Shown in pieces: positions 55,801 to 63,674 of a stretch of DNA of 64,000 bases (position 1 is its first letter; the number at the start of each line of letters is the position of its first letter). This stretch comes from Sternotherus odoratus (Eukaryota; Chordata; Testudines; Kinosternidae). The stretch spans positions 144,501-208,500 of the forward strand of contig JAVMKO010000169.1 in the NCBI GenBank assembly GCA_032164245.1, in the 5' to 3' direction. The notes beneath the pieces are model-generated. The model worked only from the letters and a program-made list of their open reading frames with translations. It searched no databases and was not told the DNA's origin. The position numbers and the translations under genes were made by a program.

Positions 55801-58800
55801 GTTACAAACCCTCGTTAATAGTGCCGCAATTTCACATTTGAGTTCTTTCAGAACTCTTGGGTGAATGCCATCTGGTCCCGGTGACTTGTTACAGTTAAGT
55901 TTATCAATGAGTTCCAGAACCTCCTCTACTGATACTTCAATTTGTGACAATACCTCAGATTTGTCACCTACAAAAGACAGCTCAGGTTTAGGAATCTCCC
56001 TAACGTCCTCAGCCGTGAAGACTGAAGCAAAGAATTCATTTAGTTTCTCTGCAATGACTCTGTCATCTTTAAGTGCTCCTTTTGTATCTCTGTCATCCAG
56101 GGGCCCCACTGGTTGTTTAGCAGACATAAGAGACATAAGAGACAATGGCCTCTGAACATGCCTGGGATCCTGGAAGGGGTAAAGAAGTATTGTGTAACAC
56201 AAGGTAAACAATAGACAGTGTAGGCAGAACATGGGCAAGGCTGAAGGCCTCTGGGATTAAGTTCACTCTCAGTATGCAAAAAAGGACACTTGATTCTGGC
56301 CCCCATTCACTACTAAGGCAACATACAATGGCTGCAGTTGAGTTACAATAGGCCAAAGGAGGATTCCCCTGGCTTAGGCACAGCATAGTCTAAGACAGCT
56401 CTGTACTCTACACTACTGTCTCTGAGCTGTGATGTCCGGGGAATGTCCAAGGGTGGACTTGTAGTACATAGTCTAGAGGATTCTGGGCTACAATACATTC
56501 TATTTCACAGCCAATAAAGCTTTCTTGGTGTACCTGAGCTACTTAGTGCATACCTAGAGTCCTGGGTGGTATTGTACTCAGGTGGCTAGCCCATACAGCC
56601 TTCCCGCTGCCTTGACTACCTTGCTATTTTTAGCAGGCTAGCTACCTCAAAGCTAGCTCGGATATCTACACATGCTGCCATTGCACGTTCTCTCTGCAGT
56701 GTAGACATACCCTTAGCCATCATGCTTGATCCTAGACAGGAGAACTTGGGTGCAGATTTTAAAAGGTTGTGTTGGGTGCCAAACTCTTTTGAAAACCTGG
56801 CCACAGAAGGTAACACATTAATTCAGGGTCAGTTTCTGCTGCATTCCTGTTCTATTCATGAAACCTTAACCTCATACTCGCAACACTACACCAGCCATGG
56901 GTAGAAACCAGATCCAAACATGGGACATTTCTGGGATAAATAACTTTTGGAAAACATAGAAGAAGTATTTATTACTTTGAATGCTTTGGGCCAGACCATG
57001 AGTTTGAGAAAAGAAAACTGAGGGGGCATTTGATAACAGTCTTCAAATATGTTAAGGGCTGCTATACAGAAAATGGTGATCAATTGTTCTTCATGTCCAC
57101 TGAAGGTAGAACAAGAAGCAATGAGCTTAATCTGGAGCAAGGGAGATTTAGGTTAGATAGTGGGAAAATCTTTCTAATTCTAAAACTAGTTAAGCTCTGG
57201 AATAGGCTTCCAAAGGAGACTGTAAACTCTCCATCACTGGAGGTTTTTAAGAGCAGGTTAGACAAATAGTTGTCAATGATGTTCTAGGTTTATTTGGCCC
57301 TACCTTAGCACAGGGAATTTTACTTGCTGACCTCTTATGGTCCATTCTAGTTCTACATTTCCATGTTGTTGGACCAGTTTATACCAGATGAAGATCTGGC
57401 CCATATGTCCATAGTATATAATAGCAGAGGGATATTTCTGGGGACAATATGAAAATGCTGCAATAAATATTTGATATAGCTTGTCAGTGCTCATATGTCA
57501 TATTTCCGTTAAACATTCTAACCTTCTCTGTGTTGCTTTGCTTTCTTTTGAAGAGGCACTCATCAGTGCAGAAGAAGGTAGATATATTTCATCACTTCAT
57601 TATTTAAATTCAATATGTAAAATATGAGAAACCTATCTCCTTCTCATAATGATATGTAGAGTTTATTACACTTCCCATAGATTTCTTGAAAGCAAATTCA
57701 AAATGTTTGCCTTTCCATCAATATAAATTGGGTTTGCCAATGCAATGCACTGTATGGGACACATCATAGATACACTATGTAATGACAAAGAGTCCTGTGG
57801 CACCTTAAAGACTAAATAAAGTACTGAAACATAAGCTTTCGTGGGCTAATACCCACTTCGTTGGATGCATGCAGACTTAATGGACTGTGTAATGGACACT
57901 CTCTAATGAGCAGTCTCTCATTCATGATGACCCACCTTCCACCTTCCATTCCACTCACAACTGCATAACACCCCTGGAGCAGCTACTATTATTGCATACA
58001 TAGAAAAGTATTAATGGGAAAGCACTGTGTATTGTTAGCTGCCTTTAATGCTCTGTGTCAGTGATTCCCAAACTTTTTTCCTTCAAGGACTCCTTTGGCA
58101 TCTGACTAAATTACCTGGCCCACTTTCATTTTTTATACATAAGTTTCATGCTGATATTATCATTATTCTGTTAGGTTAATTTCTTATTTTAAAATATATG
58201 TTTTGTCATTAAAATAAGAATCACAAAGGAACCAAAAATAAACAGTCGGCAATCATTACAAGTTATCACATCAGCATTATTTTCACTTTAACTAAAATTA
58301 TTTTGTGGTGTAGTTCTGAATGGGCAAGTACTGGTGGTACCAGAATGCCCCTGCCAGTGTGGGAATGCCACCCAGCTGCATGACCTTTCACACATGGTAT
58401 ATGAGAGGTCACACTGTCTAAAGGACACCATTTTGAGAACACGGTGCAGCAAAAGTACCAGAATACTTTTCCGGCACATTCTGATCCAATTGCAGTACTC
58501 CTTAAGGGACAGACCCTCACATAATCCAGGGCAAGCCCCACTCCCCAACAGAGGTCCACTGCTCTATTGTTTGGTCTTTTCTGAAGAAGAAAAAAACACT
58601 GTGCTTCTTGGGATGGATTGATCTTAATCAAAGGTATTAAAATCCCTGTTTTTAATCGTGATTGAAATAAGGAAGCCTTGATTTAAATAATTATTTTTAA
58701 TTGTACTTTGCATTTGTACATGGTTATTTTCCTAAAGAAAAGTTGATTCTCATTGATTTATATAAAGAAAAGTTGATTCTCATTTATCTGTAAATATTAA

Positions 58801-61800
58801 AATGTGTTAATATGCATCTATCTCTATGACCTTTATACTAAATAGGATACTTCTTGTCACTATTCCAGAGCACATGCTATAGGTATACATTAATTTAGAC
58901 AATTAAATAGATTAACATATATTTATTCCAATTCTTAAATTTTATATTTTTAATGTTAGAAAATAGTGAATGATCCATTTCTTCCTTACTAGACGATAAA
59001 TGTATTACTTAAGATTTGTATCAAGCTATATTTGGATGAAAATTGGCATTCAATTAAAACACACAAAACAACATTATATTAAAATTATTATTAGAATAAA
59101 ACTTCCTTATATGTGCTAGATACATATCAAAACATGTTTTTCCTAATTCTTTTATTAAACAAATTATTCTCTGAAGTTAATGAACTGAACTTACTGCTGC
59201 TAGTCACTATGTCCTTCACATTTTAGAGCTACTAGATCTCATTCTTTCACACCTAGCTTTTTTTTTTTTACACAAAAAAAAAGGAAAACAAATTTTCCTT
59301 CTTTTTCAACTTCCAGCTGGTTTCGTAATTTTTAATAAAGTTGCCATTGAAGAAAACATTCCATTTGCACATGCAGGCTACTTTAGCTGGCTTAGCACTT
59401 CCACAAAATGATTCCAGGTGCTTAGCTAGTGTTTTCCACCACTTCCATGGTTTGACTTTCATTAAAACATTGGCAGCAAACCTATTCTTCTTATTATTAT
59501 TATTATTCTCAGTACTATTACTATTATTAAATTTTAATTCTTTTTATAGATTATAGTGACTTTAGGGCTTAAAATAGTTTGCTGTAATTTCAAATTTAAT
59601 TTTAAACTGCTTTACGTTAAAAAAGGTTTTAAATTAAAAAAATAATAATTTAAATTAAATGTATGATTTTTTAATAAAATCATTGATAAATATCCACCCT
59701 GTGGCTTTTGTTGTTCATTTAATTTCTGCTCCCATCTGTTTCTTTCTTTATGGGAAGATTTTTTTAACGTATCAAAAAAATTGTTCAAAATATTTTTGTT
59801 TTAGCGTGTAGGAAACATTGAAGATATACCTGACATTTAAAAAAAAGGAAAAAATGGAGAGAAAATGGATGTACATGGTTAAACACATGGTTTTCTTTTT
59901 GTTTTTTGTTTTTATTATGAAGAACAAGTTTAAACTTTGTTGTAATATGCGTTGTTTGAAAACTACTGCTATATGCTATGGACAAAACTGGAAGTAGAAG
60001 TTAACTTCATGGTTTTCTTTTTTGAGGAAGACTACAGAAAGAAAAGGGGGGAGAAGTTGTTTTTTTCCCCAAAAAATGCATTGTTTGGAGTCTGAAACTA
60101 TTTTCCAAAATTGTGTTGCATTCCACCAATACTTACAGTTTGGGAGGAAGTTTTGAAAAGGTTTAAAATGTTTTGTTTTGAGTGTTTTGATTTGAGTATT
60201 TTGTTTTGAATTTTTTATTTTGAAATGTTTTGTTTTGAGTGTTTCAGTTGTGGAGAAACTTTTCAAAAGATTTGAAATGTTTTGGTTTCAGTGTTTTATT
60301 TTGAAATATTTCATTTTAAAAAAGGCAAACTATTTCATTTCAACTTTCTGATATGAAATGCTATTTTGTTTCCAAGTTTGGAAAATTAAAAAAAAATGGG
60401 AAAAGAAAAATCAAAAATGGCTGAATCAAAAAGAAAAAAACTCAGGAAACAATTCAGTTTATGTCAACTGAAGCAATTTGATTAATATAAATTGACATTT
60501 TTTCAAAAAAAATTTTGATTTGACAAAAAAATGTTTTTGTTTTGAATTGAAACAGCTTGTTTTCCTGAACTTTTTCCAATTGAAAAAATCCATTATTCAT
60601 CCAGCGCTACTCATAAAACTCTTTATGCAGCCAAGCCACCACTAGAAGGGGGACATAGTGCCCCAATGAGTAGGTGCATGTTACATTGTCTCTCTGTATA
60701 TCTACCGCCATGGTCTTTTCGCCACAAGTAGGAGTGTGTATGGGACTTTTTTCCCGCTTTACTGGCTGGTCCACTACTGCAGCATCCTGACTGATTTACT
60801 TCCATAGCTCAGGCTGAAAGTCCTGGCCTTAATTCTCATTCTCGGCCCATGTGGCAGTGTTGTTATGGATGAATTTTTCTTTATTTTTTTTTCTTTTCTT
60901 CTTTATGTTTTCTTTTCAGTCTAATTATGAGCACACACTCCCAAAAACAGAGAGCTGGTCTTTTTAATTACCTGAAAAGTATCATATACATATTCCTGTG
61001 GTAATGTACAATGTTATTTTTAATACCATTTTTTCAAAATAAACCTCACAGAAAATAGTTTCATTTAGCATGTTAATAAAATATCCAGGTCATTTGTAAT
61101 TGTTAATTAATATTAATTATAATTATTTATTATTTGATTTATTGCCAGAGCGTGGAGGTGGTTCTTGGCTGTGTCAAGGTAAGTGCAATTGTCTTTTGTG
61201 AACAGGCTGTAATATATCTCCAGGGCAGGACTCTGGTCTCCACAGTGTATGTACCTCATTGGCAGCACATTCTGGGGTAGATCCTATTCAGCTAAACAAC
61301 AGAGTAAAAGGGTCATAGGAGATTCCCCTTTCTGCCCACCTTGCATACAGCATGCACTCGGGACAAGCCAGAGTGCAGCGTCTCACGTCAAATGAATGTT
61401 GAATTAATAAACAAGAGTATTCTCATTGCAAACCACAGCTGGCCAATGATACCTGCATCCAAACATTTTTCAACTCAAAATGGCTTTTCAACACAAGTGA
61501 AAAATTGTGAGAAAAGTTTTCACTTTGCCCAGATATTTTTGGAGTTCTTGATGAAACATGGAAAGCCAAATTCAGTTTTCAAATCTTTTTAGGTTTCATT
61601 AGTTTTCTTCTACTATTTTTCCTTTACCGCCCCCCCACTTCATTTTTTTTCCTTTCTGTGGTAGACAAAGTGTGTGTGTGGGGGGGGGGAATAATTTTTT
61701 TCCTCTCTTTTCAATCTTTTCTTTTCAAAATTCCACTAAAAATTCAAACAAAACAATGATTTTTGTTACATTTTCCAAAAAATTTCACAGAAAAGAATTA

Positions 61801-63674
61801 CTGTTTTTTGACTAGCTCTGCTGGAAACCTGATTATAAGGAGAACGAGCAAATAAACAAACAAAGTGCTGCAGCACTTGAATTGTTCTTTAGGATGAGGT
61901 TCACCCTGTGAATAGTGACTGAATAAAACCTTCCACAAGGGGTCAGTGATGACATAAAGTAGATGAGGTAAAGTCCTGTGGCACCTTAAAGACTATGGTG
62001 CCAGCCAGAAGTACATCCTCAGTGCAGTCTCCATCAGCCTTGATTCTGTATAGCTCCAGCCACAAACTAAAACTGCCCCCCCCCCAAAGGATAATACATT
62101 GGAGAGGTTATCAATGAAACTGCTTAGGGTGAATTTTCCACTAGCAAAAAGTGTCCAGATCTTTAAATGGCTATGCCTAGGAATATCAAGTAGGAATAGG
62201 CAGGTGATAATACTGCTCTATATAGCATTGTTTAGACCAGTGATGGCGAACCCACGCCGAGCCGTCTCTGTGGGCACGCCGTGACTACAGTCATACACTG
62301 TAGTCACGGCGTCGGCTCCCGCAGACTACATCTCCCACAGTTCTCTGGGGAGAACCCTCCCCAGAGAACACTGAAACCACGCCCCCCGCTCTATCACCTG
62401 ACACACGGACGTCATAGGAGCGACTGGGGCAGGACATCACAGGAGCGACTGGGGCCTCGCTGGAGTCGGGTCACAGCGAGCAGCGTGACCCAGCGAACAA
62501 GTAAGCGCGGGGGGGGGGGTGGTGTCAGTTGTGGGGTTGGAGGAAAGGAGGTTTGGGGGGGAGAGACCGGGCTGGGTGGGTCATTTGGGGGGTGGGTGGG
62601 AGGGAAGGAGGTTTGGGGGGGAGAGACTGGGCTGGGTGGGTCAGTTGTGGGGTTGGAGGAAAAGAGGTTTGGGGGGGAGAGACCGGGCTGAGTGGGTCAG
62701 TTGGGGGGTGGGTGGGAGGGAAGGAGGTTTGGGGGGGAGAGACTGGGCTGGGTGGGTCAGTTGGGGGGTTGGAGGAAAGGAGGTTTGGGGGGGAGAGACC
62801 GGGCTGGGTGGGTCATTTGGGGGGTGGGTGGGAGGGAAGGAGGTTTGGGGGGGAGAGACTGGGCTGGGTGGGTCAGTTGTGGGGTTGGAGGAAAGGAGGT
62901 TTGGGGGGGAGAGACCGGGCTGAGTGGGTCAGTTGGGGGGTGGGTGGGAGGGAAGGAGGTTTGGGGGGGAGAGACTGGGCTGAGTGGGTCAGTTGGGGGG
63001 GGGTGTACAGTTGGGTTTTTTTTTTGTTTTTTTGTTTTTTTTTTTTCAATTAAAAAATGTTTAATGGAAATCTCTGTTATTGTGTTTTTCTTTTTAAACA
63101 AAAGCTGTTAATTAGTTTGAAAAACTGTACGAATTGTTTTTTCTAAACTAAAACCTCGTTATTCAGGTTTAATTGCAGTGTTGGCACTTTGAAAAAAAAA
63201 AGTCGTTTTGGTTTGCAGTTTGGGCACTCAGGCTCAAAAAGGTTTGCCATCACTGGTTTAGACCATTACTAGGTACTGTGTCCAGTTCCGGTGTTCAAAG
63301 GATGTTGAAAAAGAGAACTTCAAAACATTTTGTGTCCCATCTGGCCAAGCCAAATTTGATGGGAGACTGTTCTGTCATGTGTGAAAATAAAACTCAGTCC
63401 CTCTTTCCTTTAGGCTGCATGGTACAAAGGACGTGAAAGGGGCAGCATCTCTTCAGAAAGGAATAACCATGTTCCTTTAATCTCTATAGCCCAGATGTGA
63501 AAGCTTACCCCTGTGCTCTAAACTAAAGGGGTGCTTTAAATTCTTTGCTGACCTGGAGCTGTAGCTGGTAAGAAATGGAGCTGATTGTTTTGGGCTCAGT
63601 TTAGTGATCTGAAGAGAAAAAAAGATTTTATATTTTCTCTCACTGATTTTTAGCATCAGAGTTGAAAAGAAAAA
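40768..63674 (+). CDS. Butyrophilin/MOG/BG-like Ig-superfamily membrane protein gene (probably incomplete at the right edge)
   Basis: This is the overall span of the exons listed separately. The confident order is signal peptide, V-set Ig domain, three heptad exons and a membrane exon. Later cytoplasmic exons are tentative. Exons 2-6 have lengths 348, 21, 21, 21 and 84 nt and phase 1-1 boundaries, so any can be skipped without changing frame. That exon grammar (phase-1 V-set exon of about 348 nt plus 21-nt heptad exons) is typical of butyrophilin, MOG and chicken BG genes, which act at the cell surface, often in immune recognition. No IgC-type exon was found between 44.1 and 45.4 kb. No B30.2 exon is seen before 64 kb. 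Introns are full of transposons. Confidence 0.75.
43778..44125 (+). CDS. Exon 2: V-set immunoglobulin domain
   Basis: The exon is exactly 348 nt, phase 1 to phase 1, with acceptor TTTCTTTCAG and donor ACAG|GTTGGT. It encodes 116 residues. Diagnostic V-set features, numbered from the start of the exon, are Cys23 in VVLPCQI, Trp38 in VQWKK, and Cys98 in [10 protein letters not shown] with the D-x-G-x-Y-x-C motif. The tail TTELQITG forms the last strand. [11 protein letters not shown] phrase matches the Y-x-GR signature of the butyrophilin/MOG/BG group. There is one N-glycosylation site at N80-V-S. The domain is expected to be extracellular and to bind a protein partner, which is unknown. It is the strongest host-gene evidence in the window. 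Confidence 0.93.
44875..45167. repeat. Harbinger-type MITE with a nested MITE
   Basis: The segment opens GGGCTTGTCTGCACTTCAGT and closes near CTGTCTACACTGGGGCTACA. It has the sequence GCGAAAGCTAGATTGACAG shared with 45556-45782. The 122-bp MITE at 44993-45114 interrupts it. Confidence 0.55.
44993..45114. mobile_element. 122-bp MITE with 9-bp flanking duplication
   Basis: The element runs from TAAGGTGACCAGACAGC to GGGACATCTGGTCATGCT and is flanked by AATTCTTGC at 44984-44992 and 45115-45123. It is the reverse of the sequence at 38797-38932. It interrupts a Harbinger-type MITE. The duplication length suggests a hAT-like origin. Confidence 0.72.
45433..45453 (+). CDS. Exon 3: 21-nt heptad exon
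   Basis: The acceptor TCTTTCCCCCAAG precedes and the donor ACTG|GTAAGTCC follows a 21-nt exon in phase 1, reading ETFENNT with the shared split codon. Its flanks match the two clear heptad exons at 47.8 and 48.1 kb (GTAAGTC(C/T)GCA, TTGTTCTCTA), which argues for common origin. An alternative acceptor at 45359-45360 would give a 93-nt in-frame exon ([17 protein letters not shown]...). I favour the short form because of the homology. Confidence 0.6.
45556..45782. repeat. Harbinger-type MITE
   Basis: It is similar to 44875-45167 through CAACAGAAGGGGTT, CACTGTAGTGAATCCACC and GAGGCGAAAGCTCGG, and contains TTAGGTCAGCTCAACTAC. Ends are not sharply defined. Confidence 0.5.
45885..46170 (+). pseudogene. 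CR1 LINE RT fragment
   Basis: Decayed RT-coding text includes CTTACACAAGTTCCCTCACC, TGGTAACTGGTTTAAAGGC, CAAGGATCTGTTCCGGGACC, TTCATAAATGATCTGGG and GCAAAATTTGCAGATG, the motif A to motif C part of a CR1 RT. It is heavily mutated. Confidence 0.75.
46375..46600 (+). pseudogene. Dead duplicate of the exon 3 region
   Basis: This stretch repeats 45158-45445 (TGTCAATTTTGGTGGAAAT, TGGAGGACACATGGATC, TGAAACACTGGAAGAGAAAG). The counterpart of the heptad exon and its acceptor is destroyed (GATTGTGGGGGTGGG in place of the pyrimidine tract), and the longer reading frame has stops. It records a tandem duplication of an exon-bearing block about 1.2 kb apart. Confidence 0.6.
46882..47396. mobile_element. 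hAT MITE (CAGGGGTCTCAAAC type)
   Basis: The left end CAGGGGTCTCAAACATG and right end GTTTGAGACCCCTG are inverted. ATCTTGAG (46874-46881) and ATCTTGTG (47397-47404) form an 8-bp duplication with one mismatch. The interior holds GGCCACATGCGGCCCGC, a two-copy tandem block with GGGGTGGAGTGGGGGC(G/A)GAGCC, and GCGGCCCTCGGGCC. It is related to the 2-kb element at 12766-14825. Confidence 0.9.
47809..47829 (+). CDS. Exon 4: 21-nt heptad exon
   Basis: A strong pyrimidine tract and CCACCCAG acceptor precede 21 nt and the donor ATTG|GTAAGTC. In phase 1 the exon reads ETLKKII, a seven-residue heptad with leucine/isoleucine spacing suited to a coiled-coil stalk. Skipping or adding such exons does not change the frame. 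Confidence 0.75.
48065..48085 (+). CDS. Exon 5: 21-nt heptad exon
   Basis: The acceptor CCCCCCACCCAG, 21 nt and the donor ATTG|GTAAGTC repeat the exon 4 arrangement. The reading is ETLEKKI, differing from exon 4 at three or four positions. It is the second member of the 255-bp tandem unit and lies 65 nt before a CR1 insertion. Confidence 0.75.
48150..49506 (+). pseudogene. CR1 LINE 3' half, split by a fold-back PLE
   Basis: The fragment starts in RT motif A (TTTAGCAAAGCTTTTGATACG). It runs through a [22 protein letters not shown] segment, the catalytic [12 protein letters not shown] (FADD changed to FTDD), [20 protein letters not shown] and [10 protein letters not shown]. It ends in ATTCTAT near 49505. 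Stops and frame changes are present. A 186-bp fold-back PLE lies at 49178-49363. Confidence 0.88.
49178..49363. mobile_element. Fold-back Penelope-like insertion with perfect 13-bp duplication
   Basis: TCTCCATTCTTAG occurs at 49165-49177 and again at 49364-49376. Between them is an inverted structure: AATCAGAGAGGTAGCCGTG and TTAGTCTGG (antisense PLE terminus), GACAAAGTCCTGTGGCACC, then GACGAAGTGGGTATTAGCCC and a mirrored GGTGCCACAGGACTCTTTGTC. Nothing coding is included. It proves that such fold-backs insert as units into new sites. Confidence 0.92.
49507..49930 (-). mobile_element. Non-autonomous Helitron
   Basis: On the minus strand the element begins TCCTATATAATAAAAGGCTA and ends in a perfect 16-bp palindrome GCCCGTGTACACGGGC, eleven bases and a CTAG terminus (TTTTACGCTAG). 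It lies between A (5' side) and T (3' side), with no target duplication. Those are the Helitron hallmarks: 5' TC, 3' hairpin, CTRR end and A-T insertion. The 5' end strongly resembles bat HeliBat-type Helitrons as I recall them. The interior is a C-rich repeat with CACTCCAAG and GCTCACTCAGCC modules, plus a segment with CTCCCAGCATGCCG. No Rep/helicase gene is present. Confidence 0.87.
50438..50521 (+). CDS. Exon 6: transmembrane exon of the Ig-like gene
   Basis: The acceptor TTGTTCTACAG and donor CAA|GTAGGA bound an 84-nt phase 1-1 exon. It reads [20 protein letters not shown] followed by SIFIYCHS. About 21 residues from V to C are hydrophobic and suited to a single membrane pass, with a type I orientation expected after the V-set domain. 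It lies downstream of the heptad exons, so these would form an extracellular stalk rather than the cytoplasmic coiled coil of chicken BG. Confidence 0.8.
50820..51130. repeat. Degenerate G-rich repeat block
   Basis: Modules such as GTGGGGAGC(A/G)(T/C)G, GCTGGGCTTCTAGTGGGG and GCTGTGCTCCTGGTGGGG recur loosely. Open frames on both strands are compositional. Confidence 0.35.
51140..52545. other. Intronic DNA; possible old repeat at 51.75-52.45 kb
   Basis: A GGGCTAGATCCACAAAGGAG stretch followed by TAGATGCCTACATCC and, near 52.4 kb, CACCTGGAGATTAGGCACTG resembles an old amniote interspersed repeat rich in TAGGC modules. I cannot name it with certainty. No exon with good splice sites was seen. 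Confidence 0.3.
52557..52900. mobile_element. hAT MITE (GGGGTCTCCAAAC type)
   Basis: The left end TAGGGGTCTCCAAACTTTTT and right end AGTTTGCCAACCACTG are degenerate inverted repeats. CTCTAGGG is perfectly duplicated at 52549-52556 and 52901-52908. The body is C-rich (CCCTAGCCC, CCCCTGACTG modules). Confidence 0.9.
53864..53993 (+). CDS. Candidate cytoplasmic exon of the Ig-like gene
   Basis: After the acceptor TCTTTTATTTTAG the phase-1 reading is [20 protein letters not shown] and then AKYLCLFII, followed by a His-Thr run encoded by a CA microsatellite. The basic cluster just after the membrane exon fits a stop-transfer signal. The best donor, AAG|GTAAGC at 53994, gives a phase-2 end that does not suit the next candidates. 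Weaker GT sites at 53918 or 53936 would keep phase 1. The true 3' border is unresolved. Confidence 0.45.
53949..53990. repeat. (CA)n microsatellite
   Basis: An imperfect CA repeat with GACA interruptions overlaps the 3' part of the candidate cytoplasmic exon. Confidence 0.9.
54214..56119 (-). mobile_element. CR1/L3-type LINE, 5'-truncated, with long open RT frame
   Basis: The minus strand keeps one frame of 605 codons (56238-54421) with no stop. After about 40 unrelated codons it shows CR1 ORF2 text: linker ([14 protein letters not shown]), [52 protein letters not shown], motif [24 protein letters not shown], catalytic KFADDTKLL and the thumb ending KSINGY. The 3' end has ACATAAGA repeats. 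The endonuclease half is missing. Motif A reads APH where AFD is usual (55474-55482). It is almost identical to 26659-27853, so the family moved recently. Confidence 0.92.
57005..57380 (+). pseudogene. Second CR1-type LINE 3' fragment (other subfamily)
   Basis: GTTTGAGAAAAGAAAACTGAG, then frames reading [40 protein letters not shown], are a divergent CR1 C-terminus. It lacks the ATTCTATG tail seen in the other copies. Confidence 0.75.
57554..57577 (+). CDS. Candidate short exon of the Ig-like gene
   Basis: The acceptor GCTTTCTTTTGAAG and donor GAAG|GTAGAT bound 24 nt, reading [12 protein letters not shown] in phase 1. The length, phase and acidic composition fit the short exons found in butyrophilin-type tails. 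The sequence is too short to prove. Confidence 0.42.
57783..57880 (-). mobile_element. Penelope-like element 3' end fragment
   Basis: GACAAAGAGTCCTGTGGCACC, AAGCTTTCGTGGGCTAATAC and CACTTCGTTGGATGCATGC are the antisense 3' region of the PLE family. Confidence 0.8.
58059..59968. mobile_element. Possible long hAT remnant
   Basis: CAGTGATTCCCAAACTTTTT at the left and GTTTGAAAACTACTG at the right are the inverted ends of a common hAT MITE type. Flanks CTCTGTGT and CTATATGC share five of eight bases. The 1.9-kb interior is AT-rich and seems to hold further insertions, including a block with ends near 58630 and 59700 (TATTAAAATCCCTG, AATCATTGATAAATATCC). No transposase frame was seen. Confidence 0.5.
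59975..61140. other. AT-rich intron with TTTTGTTTTGAG-type simple repeats
   Basis: Loose repeats of GTTTTGTTTTGAGTGTTTT and their complements occupy about 60160-60600, with a self-complementary look typical of old MITEs. No exon with good splice sites was found. Frames of 60-96 codons are compositional. Confidence 0.4.
61149..61178 (+). CDS. Candidate 30-nt exon of the Ig-like gene
   Basis: The acceptor TTTATTGCCAG and a consensus donor CAAG|GTAAGT bound 30 nt, phase 1-1, reading [10 protein letters not shown]. Splice sites are good but the peptide is not family-diagnostic. Confidence 0.42.
61440..61830. repeat. AT-rich MITE-like repeat
   Basis: GCTGGCCAATGATACC at the left and TTTTTGACTAGCTCTGCTGG at the right enclose AAAATTTT-rich, partly self-complementary sequence. 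A similar layout is seen at about 41360-41690 in intron 1. Boundaries and family are uncertain. Confidence 0.35.
62238..63255. mobile_element. hAT MITE (CAGTGATGGCGAAC type) with G-rich minisatellite
   Basis: The left end CAGTGATGGCGAACCC and right end GGTTTGCCATCACTG are inverted, and GTTTAGAC is perfectly duplicated (62230-62237, 63256-63263). The termini match the autonomous-type hAT at 26305-30547, so that family could have mobilised it. The interior is a minisatellite (62519-63000) and T-rich DNA. Long + strand frames of up to 174 codons are repeat translations. Confidence 0.94.
62519..63000. repeat. G-rich minisatellite, dimeric unit about 116 bp
   Basis: Two alternating monomers, GGTTGGAGGAAAGGAGGTTT ... 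GAGAGACCGGGCTG and GGTGGGTGGGAGGGAAGGAGG ... GAGAGACTGGGCTG, form about four dimers. Both share GGTTTGGGGGGGAGAGAC and TGGGTCA(G/T)TTG with minisatellite B at 13513-14543. Confidence 0.93.
63654..63674 (+). CDS. Candidate 21-nt heptad exon
   Basis: TCTCTCACTGATTTTTAG precedes 21 nt reading ASELKRK in phase 1, followed by a weak GT donor (AAAA|GTTAAA). The peptide resembles the ASEL-type heptads of butyrophilin tails. The poor donor keeps confidence low. If real, the gene continues past 64000. Confidence 0.38.

Larger units (their letters stand above)
62105..63325 (+). pseudogene. CR1 LINE fragment split by a hAT
   Basis: The text before 62230 (AGGCAGGTGATAATACTGCTC, TATATAGCATTGTTTAGAC) and after 63263 (CATTACTAGGTACTGTGTCC, AGTTCCGGTGTTC) joins into the CR1 thumb phrase [18 protein letters not shown]. 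It is heavily decayed. Confidence 0.7.

Noticed and set aside
62281..63111. Several + strand frames of 134-174 codons
   Set aside because: They translate the dimeric minisatellite inside the hAT at 62238-63255.
63415..63508. A B30.2-type or tail exon after the acceptor TTTCCTTTAG
   Set aside because: In phase 1 it hits a stop within eight codons. The other frame ([10 protein letters not shown]...) has no diagnostic B30.2 text and needs a phase change.
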